This document shows, in pieces, positions 1-8,990 of a stretch of DNA of 64,000 bases. The notes under the pieces are model-generated. The model made no database searches and was not told the DNA's origin. It saw only the letters and a program-made list of their open reading frames with translations. A program made the translations under genes and the position numbers. How positions within the stretch are numbered: the first letter of the stretch is position 1; each line of letters begins with the position of its first letter. The stretch is from an uncultured Clostridium sp. (lineage in GTDB: Bacteria; Bacillota; Clostridia; TANB77; CAG-508), in the NCBI GenBank assembly GCA_900552135.1, contig URYN01000003.1, positions 100,880 to 164,879 on the forward strand, in the 5' to 3' direction.

Positions 1-1
1 T

Positions 2-664
2 CACTTTGGAACGCTTCTAGCAATAGTAATATATTTCTTTAAGGATTGGCTGGAACTTATAAAAGGTGGATTTTTATATGTTACAAAAAAAGAAAAAACA
101 GTTCAAGGAAGAATGTTTTGGTACATAGTTCTTGCAACAATACCAGGAGGAGCAATTGGATTTTTGCTTGACCATTATTGCTCTGGAGTACTTAACAGAC
201 CAATAATTATTGCAATTGCATTAATTGTAATGGGAATTGTTTTATATATAGTAGACAAAAAATCAAAAAGTACTGTCGATTTTGAGCAAATGACTCTGAA
301 ACAAACATTTATAATAGGCTTATCTCAGGCACTTGCATTTATACCAGGAGTATCTCGTTCTGGAGTAACAATCACCACGGCTAGAGCAATGGGAGTAAAA
401 AGAGAAGCTGCTGCTAGATATTCTTTCTTACTTTCAACACCAATTGTATTTGGTGCAACACTATTGAAATTCAGAGAGTTCCAATTTACTGATCCTGCTT
501 TTATAGTAGGAGTACTATCTAGTTTTGTGGTTGGACTAATAGTGATTAAATTCTTATTAAAATACTTGCAAAAAGGTAGCTTTAAAGGCTTTGCAATATA
601 CAGAGTTGCATTTGGAATTGTAATATTAGTTGTTGCAGTATTAAAAGTAAAATACGGAATATAA
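2..664 (+). CDS. uppP: Undecaprenyl-diphosphatase UppP (BacA family), 5'-truncated
   Basis: Integral membrane phosphatase that converts undecaprenyl diphosphate to the monophosphate, recycling the lipid carrier for peptidoglycan and conferring bacitracin tolerance. The reading frame is open from base 2, so the gene begins before the window; the ATG at 113 is internal. The visible part begins with HFGTLLAIV, typical of the first conserved region, and holds the family signature PGVSRSGVTIT followed by several hydrophobic helices to the C-terminus. About 220 residues of the usual 270 or so are present. It is followed by a strong terminator and is not part of the pilus operon. The family call is safe. 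Confidence 0.93.
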   Translation, partial: HFGTLLAIVIYFFKDWLELIKGGFLYVTKKEKTVQGRMFWYIVLATIPGGAIGFLLDHYCSGVLNRPIIIAIALIVMGIVLYIVDKKSKSTVDFEQMTLKQTFIIGLSQALAFIPGVSRSGVTITTARAMGVKREAAARYSFLLSTPIVFGATLLKFREFQFTDPAFIVGVLSSFVVGLIVIKFLLKYLQKGSFKGFAIYRVAFGIVILVVAVLKVKYGI

Positions 665-732
665 ACTATATAAGATAAAAGTATGATTATGTGCTACAAA
701 AATAATAAAAAGTAGAAAATAACAATACAATT

Positions 733-772
733 AAAAAATTAATAAGTGAGAAATCATTTATTAATTTTTTTG
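733..772 (+). terminator. Intrinsic terminator after uppP
   Basis: A perfect inverted repeat of about 12 bp (733-745 with 758-770) around a 12-base loop, with the 3' arm running into a T tract. It separates uppP from the pilus operon. Confidence 0.8.
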
Positions 773-934
773 CATTTTTTTATGTGAATCAGATAGAAAA
801 GTAGATGGATTAAACAAAATCACATAATTAAATTAAAAATAAAAAATGAAAAAATACATAACTTAAAATAAAAAAACAAACAATATTACAAAAATGTTAC
901 AATATTACATTTTATTTACTATTACAAAAACTTG

Positions 935-962
935 TTGACTTTTTTTGAAAAAACGATAAAAT
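935..962 (+). promoter_or_regulatory. Sigma-A promoter of the type IV pilus operon
   Basis: TTGACT at 935-940 and TAAAAT at 957-962 are separated by 16 bases. The predicted start near 969 gives a leader of about 110 bases before the first gene. I see no recognisable riboswitch in that leader, although c-di-GMP control of pilus operons is known in Clostridia. The rest of 665-934 is AT-rich with no gene apparent. Confidence 0.65.
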
Positions 963-1082
963 ATTAATGTAAGACAATATGTTCAAATAAATACCAAAAA
1001 TTGATAAAACAATGTTGAATTAATTATCGTTTTTTGTAAAACATAATAACAAAAGATAGAAAAACTAATGAAAGGAATTTGT

Positions 1083-2720
1083 ATGGCTAGTTCGTTAGGT
1101 ATATATGTTGATAAAAATATAATTAAATATGCAAAAATTACAAGGAACAAAGAAGAATTAAAAGTTGATGCTTTTGGAATAAAGATTTATACAAATCTTG
1201 AACAAACCATTAATCAAATTGTATCAGAGACATTTAGCTTTAAAGTTCCTATTAGTATTAACTTATCAGAAGAAATGTATGACTATTTCTATATGTCAAA
1301 TCTATTAAATTCTAAAGATTTGGATAAGGCAATAGAAACAGAGTTTGAGTCGTTATGCTATGAAAAGCAAAATAACCCAAATGCAATTATATCAAGATAT
1401 GCACTTGTAAATGATGAAGAAGAAAAAGAGAGAATAAAAGTAATAAATGTTTCTGTAGATAAAGCAAAAATAGGAAAAATTACCCAACTATTAGATGAAA
1501 AAAGAATTGGAACAATTACTCCTATTTCTATGAGTATACCGAATATTGCTCCTTTAGAAAAAAATGAAAACACACTTATAGTAAACTTAGAAGATGTAAC
1601 TACTGTAACAACGCTTATAGGACAGAAAGTATACAATGTATCTACACTACAAGTTGGTGCTGGACAAATTCTTGAAAAAATAAGTTCAAAGGTTAATTCT
1701 TATGCTAAAGCTTATGAAATATGTAAGAATACAACAATATATACAATGGATGGGCAAGAACTTCAAAAAAACGAAAGTGAATATTTGGAAGACATAGTTC
1801 CAATATTATATACTATTGCATCACAAATTAGAGATATAATCGGGGCTAGTTTATTTAAAGTCAATAAAGTATTTATTACTGGTACAGGATGTGTAATAAA
1901 TAATATTGATTTATATTTCGAGGAAATAATTGGCGGAGTAAAATGTGAAATTTTGAAACCATATTTCTTAGAAGATACTCGAAAAATAAATATGAAAGAT
2001 TATATTGAAGTAAACTCTGCTATAGCATTAGCTCTACAAGGACTAGGATATGGTATTAAAGAAATTAACTTTAACAAGAAAAGTATATGGCAAAGATTGC
2101 CTGAACTACTTAGCTCAGATGTAACAGTAGGAAAGAATAGTCAAAAGAGTTCTGGGAAAAAGAAAATCAATATCGGGTTTGATATAACTGGAACAAAGGC
2201 AAAAACATGGATTACAAGAGACTTGGTTGGAGTTTTAGTACTTCTAATAGCTTACTTTGGAGTGTCTTTCTATATAGGAAAAGAATTAGATAAGAAAAAT
2301 GCTCAAATTGCAAGTGTAAGAGATGATATAAATAAGCAAATGAATTTAATTCAAGTAGATACAAAAAATGTTAAAAATAAAACATCTGAATATACAACAT
2401 TAACAACAAACTTGAAAAATATAAAAGAACAAATAAGTAGCAAGCAACAACACAAAAACTCTATACCAAATTTCTTAAATGGAATTATGTATAATATACC
2501 ACAACAAGTTCAATTAACATCAATTGAAAATACAAGTGGAAAGAAAATTGTAATACAAGCACAATCAGAAAGATATGAACAATTAGCATATTTTAAAGCT
2601 TTACTAAAATCTAGTGGAGTGTTAGATCCTTCAAGTGTAGTTTCATCTGAAGCAACAAAAGAGGGAAATGTTGTAAAGATTACAATAGAAGGAAATTTGC
2701 CAATAGGAGGGGATGAATAA
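1083..2720 (+). CDS. PilM-PilN fusion, type IV pilus inner-membrane assembly protein
   Basis: Cytoplasmic actin-like PilM and membrane-anchored PilN link the pilus motor to the envelope subcomplex. Residues 1 to about 340 resemble PilM: an actin-like fold starting GIYVDKNIIKYAKI, with a later FITGTGCVI phosphate-loop-like strand. A single membrane segment lies near residues 381-402, followed by a coiled coil and a PilN-type C-terminal domain (NFLNGIMYNIPQQV). Separate pilM and pilN genes are the usual arrangement, so this is a fusion. An in-frame ATG at 1068 exists, but the AAAGGA inside that extension is well placed for the ATG at 1083. The next gene overlaps the stop codon by one base, implying translational coupling. 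Confidence 0.8.
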   Translation: MASSLGIYVDKNIIKYAKITRNKEELKVDAFGIKIYTNLEQTINQIVSETFSFKVPISINLSEEMYDYFYMSNLLNSKDLDKAIETEFESLCYEKQNNPNAIISRYALVNDEEEKERIKVINVSVDKAKIGKITQLLDEKRIGTITPISMSIPNIAPLEKNENTLIVNLEDVTTVTTLIGQKVYNVSTLQVGAGQILEKISSKVNSYAKAYEICKNTTIYTMDGQELQKNESEYLEDIVPILYTIASQIRDIIGASLFKVNKVFITGTGCVINNIDLYFEEIIGGVKCEILKPYFLEDTRKINMKDYIEVNSAIALALQGLGYGIKEINFNKKSIWQRLPELLSSDVTVGKNSQKSSGKKKINIGFDITGTKAKTWITRDLVGVLVLLIAYFGVSFYIGKELDKKNAQIASVRDDINKQMNLIQVDTKNVKNKTSEYTTLTTNLKNIKEQISSKQQHKNSIPNFLNGIMYNIPQQVQLTSIENTSGKKIVIQAQSERYEQLAYFKALLKSSGVLDPSSVVSSEATKEGNVVKITIEGNLPIGGDE

Positions 2721-3469
2721 TGAAAAATATATTAATGACTGTAATCTCCTTACTTTTGACAGGACTGATAATCATAGTAATCGTAAAAGGTATTTCAGTT
2801 GGAAACTTTAAAATTCTTAGTATAAAAGATATTAAAGAAGAAAGCATGCAAATGGATGCAGACATTGAAAAACTTAATGAATTGAAAAATACTGATTACA
2901 AGAAAAAGGTAAGCGATCTTCAAGATGCAACTAAATCTTTAACAAAAAGTAAAAATGATTACTTGGATATTGCCAGTATGAGTTCTGATGAAGAAATAAA
3001 ACAAGCAAATCAAATTCAAACATATTCTATGGAATTCCTATGGAACAAAGTTGGAAAATACGCAACAGATCAGGGATTAACTTTGAAATGGGAAGCAAAA
3101 CCAACAGGAGCTTCAAATAAATACAATTTATCATTTAGTGTTACAGGGGGATATATTCCAATAATAAATTATATATCTAACTTGGAAAACGATTCAGAAC
3201 TTCTATTTACAATAGAAAACTTTAAGATGACTTCAAGTTCAGACACTGTTGTTAGTGCAGAATTTACTGTATCTAACATTGGAATAAAACAAGAATCTAT
3301 TTCAAGTAGTTCTAGTACATCATCAAGTTCAAGTAGTACTACTACAAACAATACTACAAATGAAACTACAACAAGTGGTTCTTCAACAACAAATGGTGAT
3401 TCAGTTAAATCATTTGTTGAAAGAAACAGTAATCTTGATGTAAATAGAATCGATGAAGCTGCAAAATAA
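2720..3469 (+). CDS. PilO-like type IV pilus assembly protein
   Basis: Probable PilO partner of the preceding PilN module, anchored by one N-terminal membrane helix (about residues 5-25), with a coiled coil (about 40-85) and a small alpha/beta extracytoplasmic domain (about 100-190). A Ser/Thr/Asn-rich low-complexity stretch (about 193-230) follows before a short C-terminal segment, which is unusual for PilO and could be a flexible linker. Position after PilM-PilN and overall architecture are the main support; primary sequence similarity to PilO is weak, as is normal for this family. Its ATG overlaps the upstream stop codon. Confidence 0.65.
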   Translation: MKNILMTVISLLLTGLIIIVIVKGISVGNFKILSIKDIKEESMQMDADIEKLNELKNTDYKKKVSDLQDATKSLTKSKNDYLDIASMSSDEEIKQANQIQTYSMEFLWNKVGKYATDQGLTLKWEAKPTGASNKYNLSFSVTGGYIPIINYISNLENDSELLFTIENFKMTSSSDTVVSAEFTVSNIGIKQESISSSSSTSSSSSSTTTNNTTNETTTSGSSTTNGDSVKSFVERNSNLDVNRIDEAAK

Positions 3470-3490
3470 AACTTTTAAAGGAGTATGTTA

Positions 3491-3892
3491 ATGAAATCAA
3501 TTTTAAAAGAAATCATAATTATATTGCTTTTATGTGTTGTAATTTTATTAATATTAGGTGTAATATTTTATGACTATATTCCAACTAATAAGGTAGTACC
3601 AAGTACGGTTGAAGCGTATCAAACTTCAAATACCATTAAAGATGAAATTAGTCAAAATGTTGCAGATTACAATACAGCAAGCACAACGATTGTAAAAGAA
3701 ATTACTGAATCACAATTGGAGTTTGATAAGAAAAACAAATCTTATGACCAGGGTAAGGTTAATCCATTTGCAAATACTTCAGCTTCAGCTGATGGAAACA
3801 CAACAAATGGTGGTTCTACTAATGTAACCCCTGGAATAAGTCAAAATCCTGATTCAACAGATCATTTCTACAACAACGCAGGATTAAAATAA
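3491..3892 (+). CDS. Small single-pass membrane protein of the pilus operon
   Basis: About 133 residues: one strongly hydrophobic N-terminal helix (about residues 8-28), then a polar extracytoplasmic part rich in Ser, Thr, Asn and Gly near the C-terminus. I do not recognise a family. It occupies the place where pilP lies in proteobacterial pilMNOP operons but has no lipobox and no clear PilP similarity, so a PilP-equivalent role is only inferred. The Shine-Dalgarno AAAGGAG fits the second ATG (3491) better than the ATG at 3485, which lies only one base from it. Confidence 0.6.
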   Translation: MKSILKEIIIILLLCVVILLILGVIFYDYIPTNKVVPSTVEAYQTSNTIKDEISQNVADYNTASTTIVKEITESQLEFDKKNKSYDQGKVNPFANTSASADGNTTNGGSTNVTPGISQNPDSTDHFYNNAGLK

Positions 3893-3950
3893 CTTGGGTT
3901 ATATTTATTAATTAAATATATACAAAAAAAATCAAAGGAGGAATTTTATT

Positions 3951-4169
3951 ATGCTTAAGAAAGAAAATGGTATCACTTTAGTAGCTTTAGTTGTTACTAT
4001 CGTAGTTCTATTAATATTAGCAGGTGTAAGCATTAGTTTAGTTCTAAATCAAAATGGTGTTATAGACAAATCAAAAGAAGCTAAAACTAAATACCAAAAT
4101 GCTGCTAATTATGAAAGAGATTTATTAGATACTCATGGCAATGAGTGGATAGAAAACTTCTTAAAATAG
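3951..4169 (+). CDS. Short type IV pilin (72 residues)
   Basis: A prepilin with the short basic leader MLKKENG, a cleavage site at G7/I8 and the hydrophobic helix ITLVALVVTIVVLLILAGVS, followed by a motif (NQNGVIDKSKEA) also present in the two lectin-like pilins at 43.5 and 53.3 kb. The mature protein would have only about 65 residues, close to a bare N-terminal helix with a small cap. Pilins normally carry Glu at mature position 5; here position 5 is Ala. It has a very strong AAAGGAGG ribosome binding site and is followed by a stable hairpin, as expected of a highly expressed major pilin. The role as the major subunit is inferred. Confidence 0.8.
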   Translation: MLKKENGITLVALVVTIVVLLILAGVSISLVLNQNGVIDKSKEAKTKYQNAANYERDLLDTHGNEWIENFLK

Positions 4170-4206
4170 TAATAGTACAAACAAACTAAAACTGATTGTT
4201 TGATGT

Positions 4207-4251
4207 AAGGTCACCTTACAAAATATTATATATTTTGTTAGAGGTGACCTT
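4207..4251 (+). terminator. Strong hairpin after the pilin gene
   Basis: AAGGTCACCT (4207-4216) pairs perfectly with AGGTGACCTT (4242-4251), with further AT pairing inside. No T run follows, so it may be a transcript-stabilising or partial-termination hairpin that raises pilin levels relative to the downstream genes. Confidence 0.65.
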
Positions 4252-4294
4252 GTATTACTATAAAGGGAATAAAATTTATTAGAAAGGCAAATTT

Positions 4295-5095
4295 ATGGGA
4301 GCAATACTATATTTATATATTTTTTTAATTGGAATAACATTTGGTAGCTTTTTTACGCTTGCAGTATATAGAATACCATTAGGTAAGGATATAACTCATA
4401 CAAGATCTTTCTGCCCTAATTGTAATCATAAACTAGGTTTTTGGGATATGATTCCATTATTCAGCTATATATTTTTAGGTGGAAAATGTAGATATTGCAA
4501 ACAAAAAATACGTCCAAGGTACTTCATTTTAGAATTACTTTCAGGAATGGTTTTTGTTTTGTTTGCCATGTCTATAAAAATATACACATTAGAAATTTCA
4601 AAAATGGTATACTTTATATTTGGATTATTGTATATTGCAGGATTATTTATTATTTGTGGTATAGATAAGGAAAGAATACAAATCCAAAACGAAGTTATTT
4701 TATATATGAGTATAGTTGAAGCACTATATATGATATATCTATATGTAATAGAAAAAACTAGTATTTATAGATATGTTATATATTTATTTGTGCTTGCATT
4801 GCTAATAGCACTAAATATTATCTATTTTAGAAAGAAAATAAAAAATAATTACACGATAGAAATTTTAATATTAACAACGATAATGTTAACATTTACCTAT
4901 GAAACTTGTACAATTCTTACAATAGCAACTACACTGTTAATTATTGCTTTTAAAATAATTTTTGAAAAAATAAATAAAAAATCGAAGTACATAAAAAAAG
5001 ATACGAATAAAAAATTACCTATTGGATTTTACTTGGGAGTATCTAATATAATAATGCTAATTTTTACAAATTTTATGATATTTTATATGATGTGA
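4295..5095 (+). CDS. Prepilin peptidase (PilD-like) with an atypical active site
   Basis: Type IV prepilin peptidases cut and N-methylate prepilins in the membrane. The N-terminal domain is canonical: GSFFTLAVYRIP, then two CxxC pairs (CPNC at about 41-44, CRYC at about 66-69) and IRPRYFILELLSG. The first catalytic Asp region is visible as GIDKERIQIQN near residue 127. The second conserved motif, GxGD, is not visible; the corresponding stretch reads as hydrophobic residues with no Gly-x-Gly-Asp. The C-terminal LPIGFYLG matches the usual IPFGP-like end. It is either a divergent enzyme or a copy that has lost aspartyl-protease activity; another PilD may exist elsewhere. Confidence 0.8.
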   Translation: MGAILYLYIFLIGITFGSFFTLAVYRIPLGKDITHTRSFCPNCNHKLGFWDMIPLFSYIFLGGKCRYCKQKIRPRYFILELLSGMVFVLFAMSIKIYTLEISKMVYFIFGLLYIAGLFIICGIDKERIQIQNEVILYMSIVEALYMIYLYVIEKTSIYRYVIYLFVLALLIALNIIYFRKKIKNNYTIEILILTTIMLTFTYETCTILTIATTLLIIAFKIIFEKINKKSKYIKKDTNKKLPIGFYLGVSNIIMLIFTNFMIFYMM

Positions 5096-5120
5096 TAAAA
5101 CACCTCGAATGGAGGAAAAA

Positions 5121-5591
5121 ATGAAAATTAACCTAATTAAGAAAAAAATGATGAACGATAAAGGTGTAACAGGGATTGATATTGTAGTTGCAGTGTTAGT
5201 TATGTCAATTTTTGCGGGAACGGCAATTGTATTAATGAAAAATTTGTATCTGCAGGCAGTTGAAATACAAAAGACTGCAAATGCTAATGCATATCTTACA
5301 ATTATATTGGAAAAAGCAGATGAAAAGTCTTATGATGAGGTAACAGATGATTTTGTTACAAATTTGATTCGAGCTGGAGAAATAAAAATAGGTAGTGAGG
5401 AAAATTCAATTCCAGATGAATATGAAATTACATTTAATGTTGAACCAATTGAGGCTTCTGGAAAAACTCTAAAAAATGTTAAAAAAGTTACAATAAAGAT
5501 AAAATATTATTTGGATAAAGATAAAACAAAGTCGAAAGAAATAGTCATGAGCAAATTAAAAGTAAATGAAGTATATAATACAAATGCTTAA
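5121..5591 (+). CDS. Minor pilin (PilV/GspI-like)
   Basis: About 156 residues with a prepilin-type start: a basic leader ending in NDKG, then VTGIDIVVAVLVMSIFAGTA as the membrane helix, followed by an alpha/beta head. The leader is longer and more basic than that of the short pilin. An in-frame ATG at 5109 exists, but the GGAGG Shine-Dalgarno lies inside that extension and points to the ATG at 5121. Located between the peptidase and a second minor pilin, it probably belongs to the pilus tip or initiation complex; the exact class is not certain. Confidence 0.7.
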   Translation: MKINLIKKKMMNDKGVTGIDIVVAVLVMSIFAGTAIVLMKNLYLQAVEIQKTANANAYLTIILEKADEKSYDEVTDDFVTNLIRAGEIKIGSEENSIPDEYEITFNVEPIEASGKTLKNVKKVTIKIKYYLDKDKTKSKEIVMSKLKVNEVYNTNA

Positions 5592-5640
5592 TATTCATTA
5601 TTTTAGTATATAATATTTTATATATGAAAGGGAACGAAAT

Positions 5641-6108
5641 ATGAAAGATATAATGAAATCGCAAAATGGTGTTACACTTGTTCAGCTTACAATTTATCTA
5701 ATTGCAATGTTAGTAGTTATTGGAATGATGACAACACTTAGTAACTTTTTCTATGGAAATATAAATATAATAAGAGAAGCTTCTAGATATGCAGCTGAGT
5801 TTGATAAGTTTAATACACATTTTGTTAAAGACGTAGAATCAAATAATGAAGTAAATATTACAACAACTGATGGACAGGTAACTATAATATTTGAAGATGG
5901 AACGACTTATACTTACAATTCACATGATGAAGGGCTTTATAGAGAAAGTGTAAAAATTTCCACTAATGTAAAAGCTTTCACAGCGACTAAAAAAATAATA
6001 ACAATTAACAATGTAGACAAAGACATAGTTACTGTAAAAATCATAATTGGAAATAGTACACAAACACTATTTTCAAAACAAATTGACTACACTTTAAAAT
6101 ACTGGTAA
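5641..6108 (+). CDS. Minor pilin (PilW/GspJ-like)
   Basis: 155 residues beginning MKDIMKSQNG followed by VTLVQLTIYLIAMLVVIGMM, a prepilin-type leader and helix with cleavage expected after G10. The head domain is beta-rich and ends with KQIDYTLKYW. It follows a GAAAGGGA ribosome binding site 50 bases after the previous minor pilin. The pairing of two minor pilins upstream of the motor ATPases is the usual order in Firmicutes pilus operons. The subclass assignment rests on gene order more than on sequence. Confidence 0.68.
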   Translation: MKDIMKSQNGVTLVQLTIYLIAMLVVIGMMTTLSNFFYGNINIIREASRYAAEFDKFNTHFVKDVESNNEVNITTTDGQVTIIFEDGTTYTYNSHDEGLYRESVKISTNVKAFTATKKIITINNVDKDIVTVKIIIGNSTQTLFSKQIDYTLKYW

Positions 6109-6156
6109 AGATATACTTTTTAATTAAAAATCTTTAAAGTTAGAAAGGAAGAATAC

Positions 6157-7785
6157 ATGGATAATAGAAGAAATCAACCTATTGGTATTGAATTAGTAAA
6201 AAGAGGAATTGCAACAGAGGATGATATAAATAAGGCTTTGGAATATCAAAGAACACATCCTAATAAAAGAATTGGAGATCTTTTAAATGAACTTGGATTA
6301 TGTGAACCTAGAAAACTGATTAATGCAATTGGAGAAATAATTGGAGAAAAGGCAATTTATTTAACAGCAGCAGATATAAAGATAGATATTACAAATTATA
6401 TATCTTTAGATATTGCAAGAAAGAACAATGCTGTTCCTTTTGATGTTGATACTGGCAAAATAAAAGTATGTTTTGCTGAAACAACAAATAAAAGAACTGT
6501 TGATCAAATGAGACTTTTATTCTTGAATAAAGGTCTTGTAATGGAGAAATATATTTCTTTTGAATCTAATATTTTAAATATTATAAATTCATTAGAAGGT
6601 GTTGCCTCAGATAATATTGATGTAAATGCTGATATATCTGGACTTATTGATTCTATAATTAAGACTGGTATGGAAAAAAGAGCAAGTGATATTCATATAG
6701 AGCCTGAGGAATCAACCGTAAGAATAAGATATAGAATTGATGGTGAGTTGGTTACCGCAGCCACAATAGAAAAAGAAAAACAACAACAATTAATCGGAAG
6801 ATTAAAAGCAATATCAAATATGCATCAGGAAAAGCAAGAATCTCAAGATGGAAGAATTTTGATGTATCCAGATTACAATATTCGTGTATCTTCACAGAAA
6901 AATGTTTATGGAGAAAAGTTCGTTTTAAGATTGCTGAAGAAAAATGCAGACGTTCAACAGATATTTGAATTAGGATTTCCAAATGATCCTGAACTAGTAA
7001 AGAGAAGCTTCAACAAGAAAAACAGTATCGTCTTAATTGCGGCTCCTACTGGAGAGGGTAAAACAACAACACTTTATAGTATAATAGATTTCTTAAATAG
7101 ACCAGAAATTAATATAACAACAATAGAGGACCCAGTTGAAATAAGAATTCCAGGATTAAACCAAATTGAAATTGATACAAAAACATCTTTCTCTGATTCA
7201 TTAAGAACAGTTTTAAGACAAGATCCAGATATAATTCTTGTTGGAGAAATTCGTGATAAAGAAACAGCAGAAATTGCAATGCAAGCTGGTCAAACAGGTC
7301 ACTATGTTTTATCTACAATACACACAATAGATAGTGTAGAGGTAATCACAAGACTTAGAAAAATAGGAGTAACAAATTACGATATAGCAAGTACTTTAGC
7401 GACATCTGTATCTCAAAGACTTGTAAGAAAAGTTTGCAAAGATTGTGCCAGAGAAAGAGAATTTACTCAAGAAGAAAAAGATATAATAAATGGAATTGCA
7501 AAAAAATATGGTGTGGAGTATGATTTTACAGGAAAACATACTTATGATGCAGTTGGCTGTGAAAAGTGTAACAATAGTGGTTATTATGGAAGAATTGGTA
7601 TGTTCGAGGTTTTAAATATAACAGATCAAATAAAAGAATTGATAATGAATGATCACTCAAGCATTGAAATTAGAAAAGAAGCAATAAATGAAGGTTACAA
7701 ACCACTTATTATAGATGGATTTAATAAAATAATGGAAGGATATACAACATTAAAAGAATTAAATTCAAAATTAATATTATATTAA
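6157..7785 (+). CDS. pilB: Type IV pilus extension ATPase PilB (GspE family)
   Basis: Hexameric cytoplasmic motor that powers pilus assembly. An N-terminal MshEN-type domain (about 1-140) precedes the GspE core. Walker A is APTGEGKTTT (about 296-305), the Asp box is IEDPVEIRIPGLNQ, and Walker B/His box read DPDIILVGEIRD and GHYVLSTIHT. Two Cys pairs (CKDC about 427-430, CEKC about 468-471) form the zinc site typical of PilB. MshEN domains in some homologues bind c-di-GMP; whether this one does cannot be judged by eye. Length (542) is normal. Confidence 0.93.
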   Translation: MDNRRNQPIGIELVKRGIATEDDINKALEYQRTHPNKRIGDLLNELGLCEPRKLINAIGEIIGEKAIYLTAADIKIDITNYISLDIARKNNAVPFDVDTGKIKVCFAETTNKRTVDQMRLLFLNKGLVMEKYISFESNILNIINSLEGVASDNIDVNADISGLIDSIIKTGMEKRASDIHIEPEESTVRIRYRIDGELVTAATIEKEKQQQLIGRLKAISNMHQEKQESQDGRILMYPDYNIRVSSQKNVYGEKFVLRLLKKNADVQQIFELGFPNDPELVKRSFNKKNSIVLIAAPTGEGKTTTLYSIIDFLNRPEINITTIEDPVEIRIPGLNQIEIDTKTSFSDSLRTVLRQDPDIILVGEIRDKETAEIAMQAGQTGHYVLSTIHTIDSVEVITRLRKIGVTNYDIASTLATSVSQRLVRKVCKDCAREREFTQEEKDIINGIAKKYGVEYDFTGKHTYDAVGCEKCNNSGYYGRIGMFEVLNITDQIKELIMNDHSSIEIRKEAINEGYKPLIIDGFNKIMEGYTTLKELNSKLILY

Positions 7786-7842
7786 AAACTGGTAGAAATT
7801 TTTAAACAGATGATATAAAATAATTGAAAGGAATACTTCAAA

Positions 7843-8961
7843 ATGGTAAATGTTGATAATATTTTAAGAACAGCAATTGAAAAAGGTGCATCAGATGTGC
7901 ATCTGATATGTGGAATTAAACCAATGCTTAGAATTGCAAGAAATCTTATACCTTGTGAGGGATGCGAAGACCTTACTGCAGAAGATATTATGGATATATA
8001 TGACTACTTTATTAGGGGAAATATAGATAAAGATAATGTTTTTAAAGAGACAAGAAAACTAGATACATCTTATGAATTTGAAGGGTTGCGTTTAAGATTA
8101 AATGTGTCACGTTCTAACGACATTCCGTTATTTACACTAAGAATTATAAAAAATGAGCTTCCATCTTTTGAACAACTTGGAGTTCCAGATATAGTAAGAA
8201 GAATGATGTATCAGCCACAAGGATTGGTTCTTGTAACTGGTAAAACAAACTCTGGTAAAACAACAACTTTGAATGCTTTGATTAACGATATAAATGAAAA
8301 CCAAAATAAAAAGATACTAACACTTGAAAGTCCAATTGAGTATAAACATCATTGCAAAAAATCTGTAATTGTACAAAAAGAAGTTGGAGTAGGACAAGAT
8401 ATTCTAACATATCAAGATGGTGTAAAGAACTGTTTAAGAGAAGACTGCGATATTCTGGTAATAGGAGAGATTCGTGATAGAGAAACTATGGATGCAGCAA
8501 TTGAAACAGCAGAATCTGGACACCTAGTTATTGGAACACTTCATACAAAATCTTGTGCAGAAACAATCGATAGAATGATAAACTTCTATGATATATCAGA
8601 TCAGCAAAGTGTAAAATTCTTGATTGCATCATTATTAAAACTTGTTACATCTCAAAGATTAATAAAGGGCAAGAATGACCAAATGGTAATGGTTCCAGAG
8701 GTTATGGTTGTAGATAATATAGTTCAAGGATTAATTAGAAAAGAAAAATTCAGTGTTTCTGAAGTCGAAGATGCAATACAAAGTTCTTCTGCAAATGGAA
8801 GTATTGGATTGATAAATACACTTGCAAAACTATTTGTTGATGATGTTATAACACTTGAACAAGCAAAAGCTCAAATAGAGGAAAAGAATATTGAAACATT
8901 AAATAGAACAATAATGCAACTAAAGATAAAAAAACAAAATGCTAATAGAATGGGATACTAA
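7843..8961 (+). CDS. pilT: Type IV pilus retraction ATPase PilT
   Basis: Motor ATPase for pilus depolymerisation, needed for twitching motility. The N-terminus KGASDVHLICG is typical of PilT. Walker A reads GKTNSGKTTT (about 133-142) where most homologues have GPTGSGKST. Walker B DILVIGEIRDRETM and the His box GHLVIGTLHT are intact. 372 residues is normal for the family. Presence of PilT beside PilB argues for retractile pili rather than a pure secretion system. Confidence 0.92.
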   Translation: MVNVDNILRTAIEKGASDVHLICGIKPMLRIARNLIPCEGCEDLTAEDIMDIYDYFIRGNIDKDNVFKETRKLDTSYEFEGLRLRLNVSRSNDIPLFTLRIIKNELPSFEQLGVPDIVRRMMYQPQGLVLVTGKTNSGKTTTLNALINDINENQNKKILTLESPIEYKHHCKKSVIVQKEVGVGQDILTYQDGVKNCLREDCDILVIGEIRDRETMDAAIETAESGHLVIGTLHTKSCAETIDRMINFYDISDQQSVKFLIASLLKLVTSQRLIKGKNDQMVMVPEVMVVDNIVQGLIRKEKFSVSEVEDAIQSSSANGSIGLINTLAKLFVDDVITLEQAKAQIEEKNIETLNRTIMQLKIKKQNANRMGY

Positions 8962-8990
8962 TGGAAAAGCTATTATAAAGGAGGTTTAGA

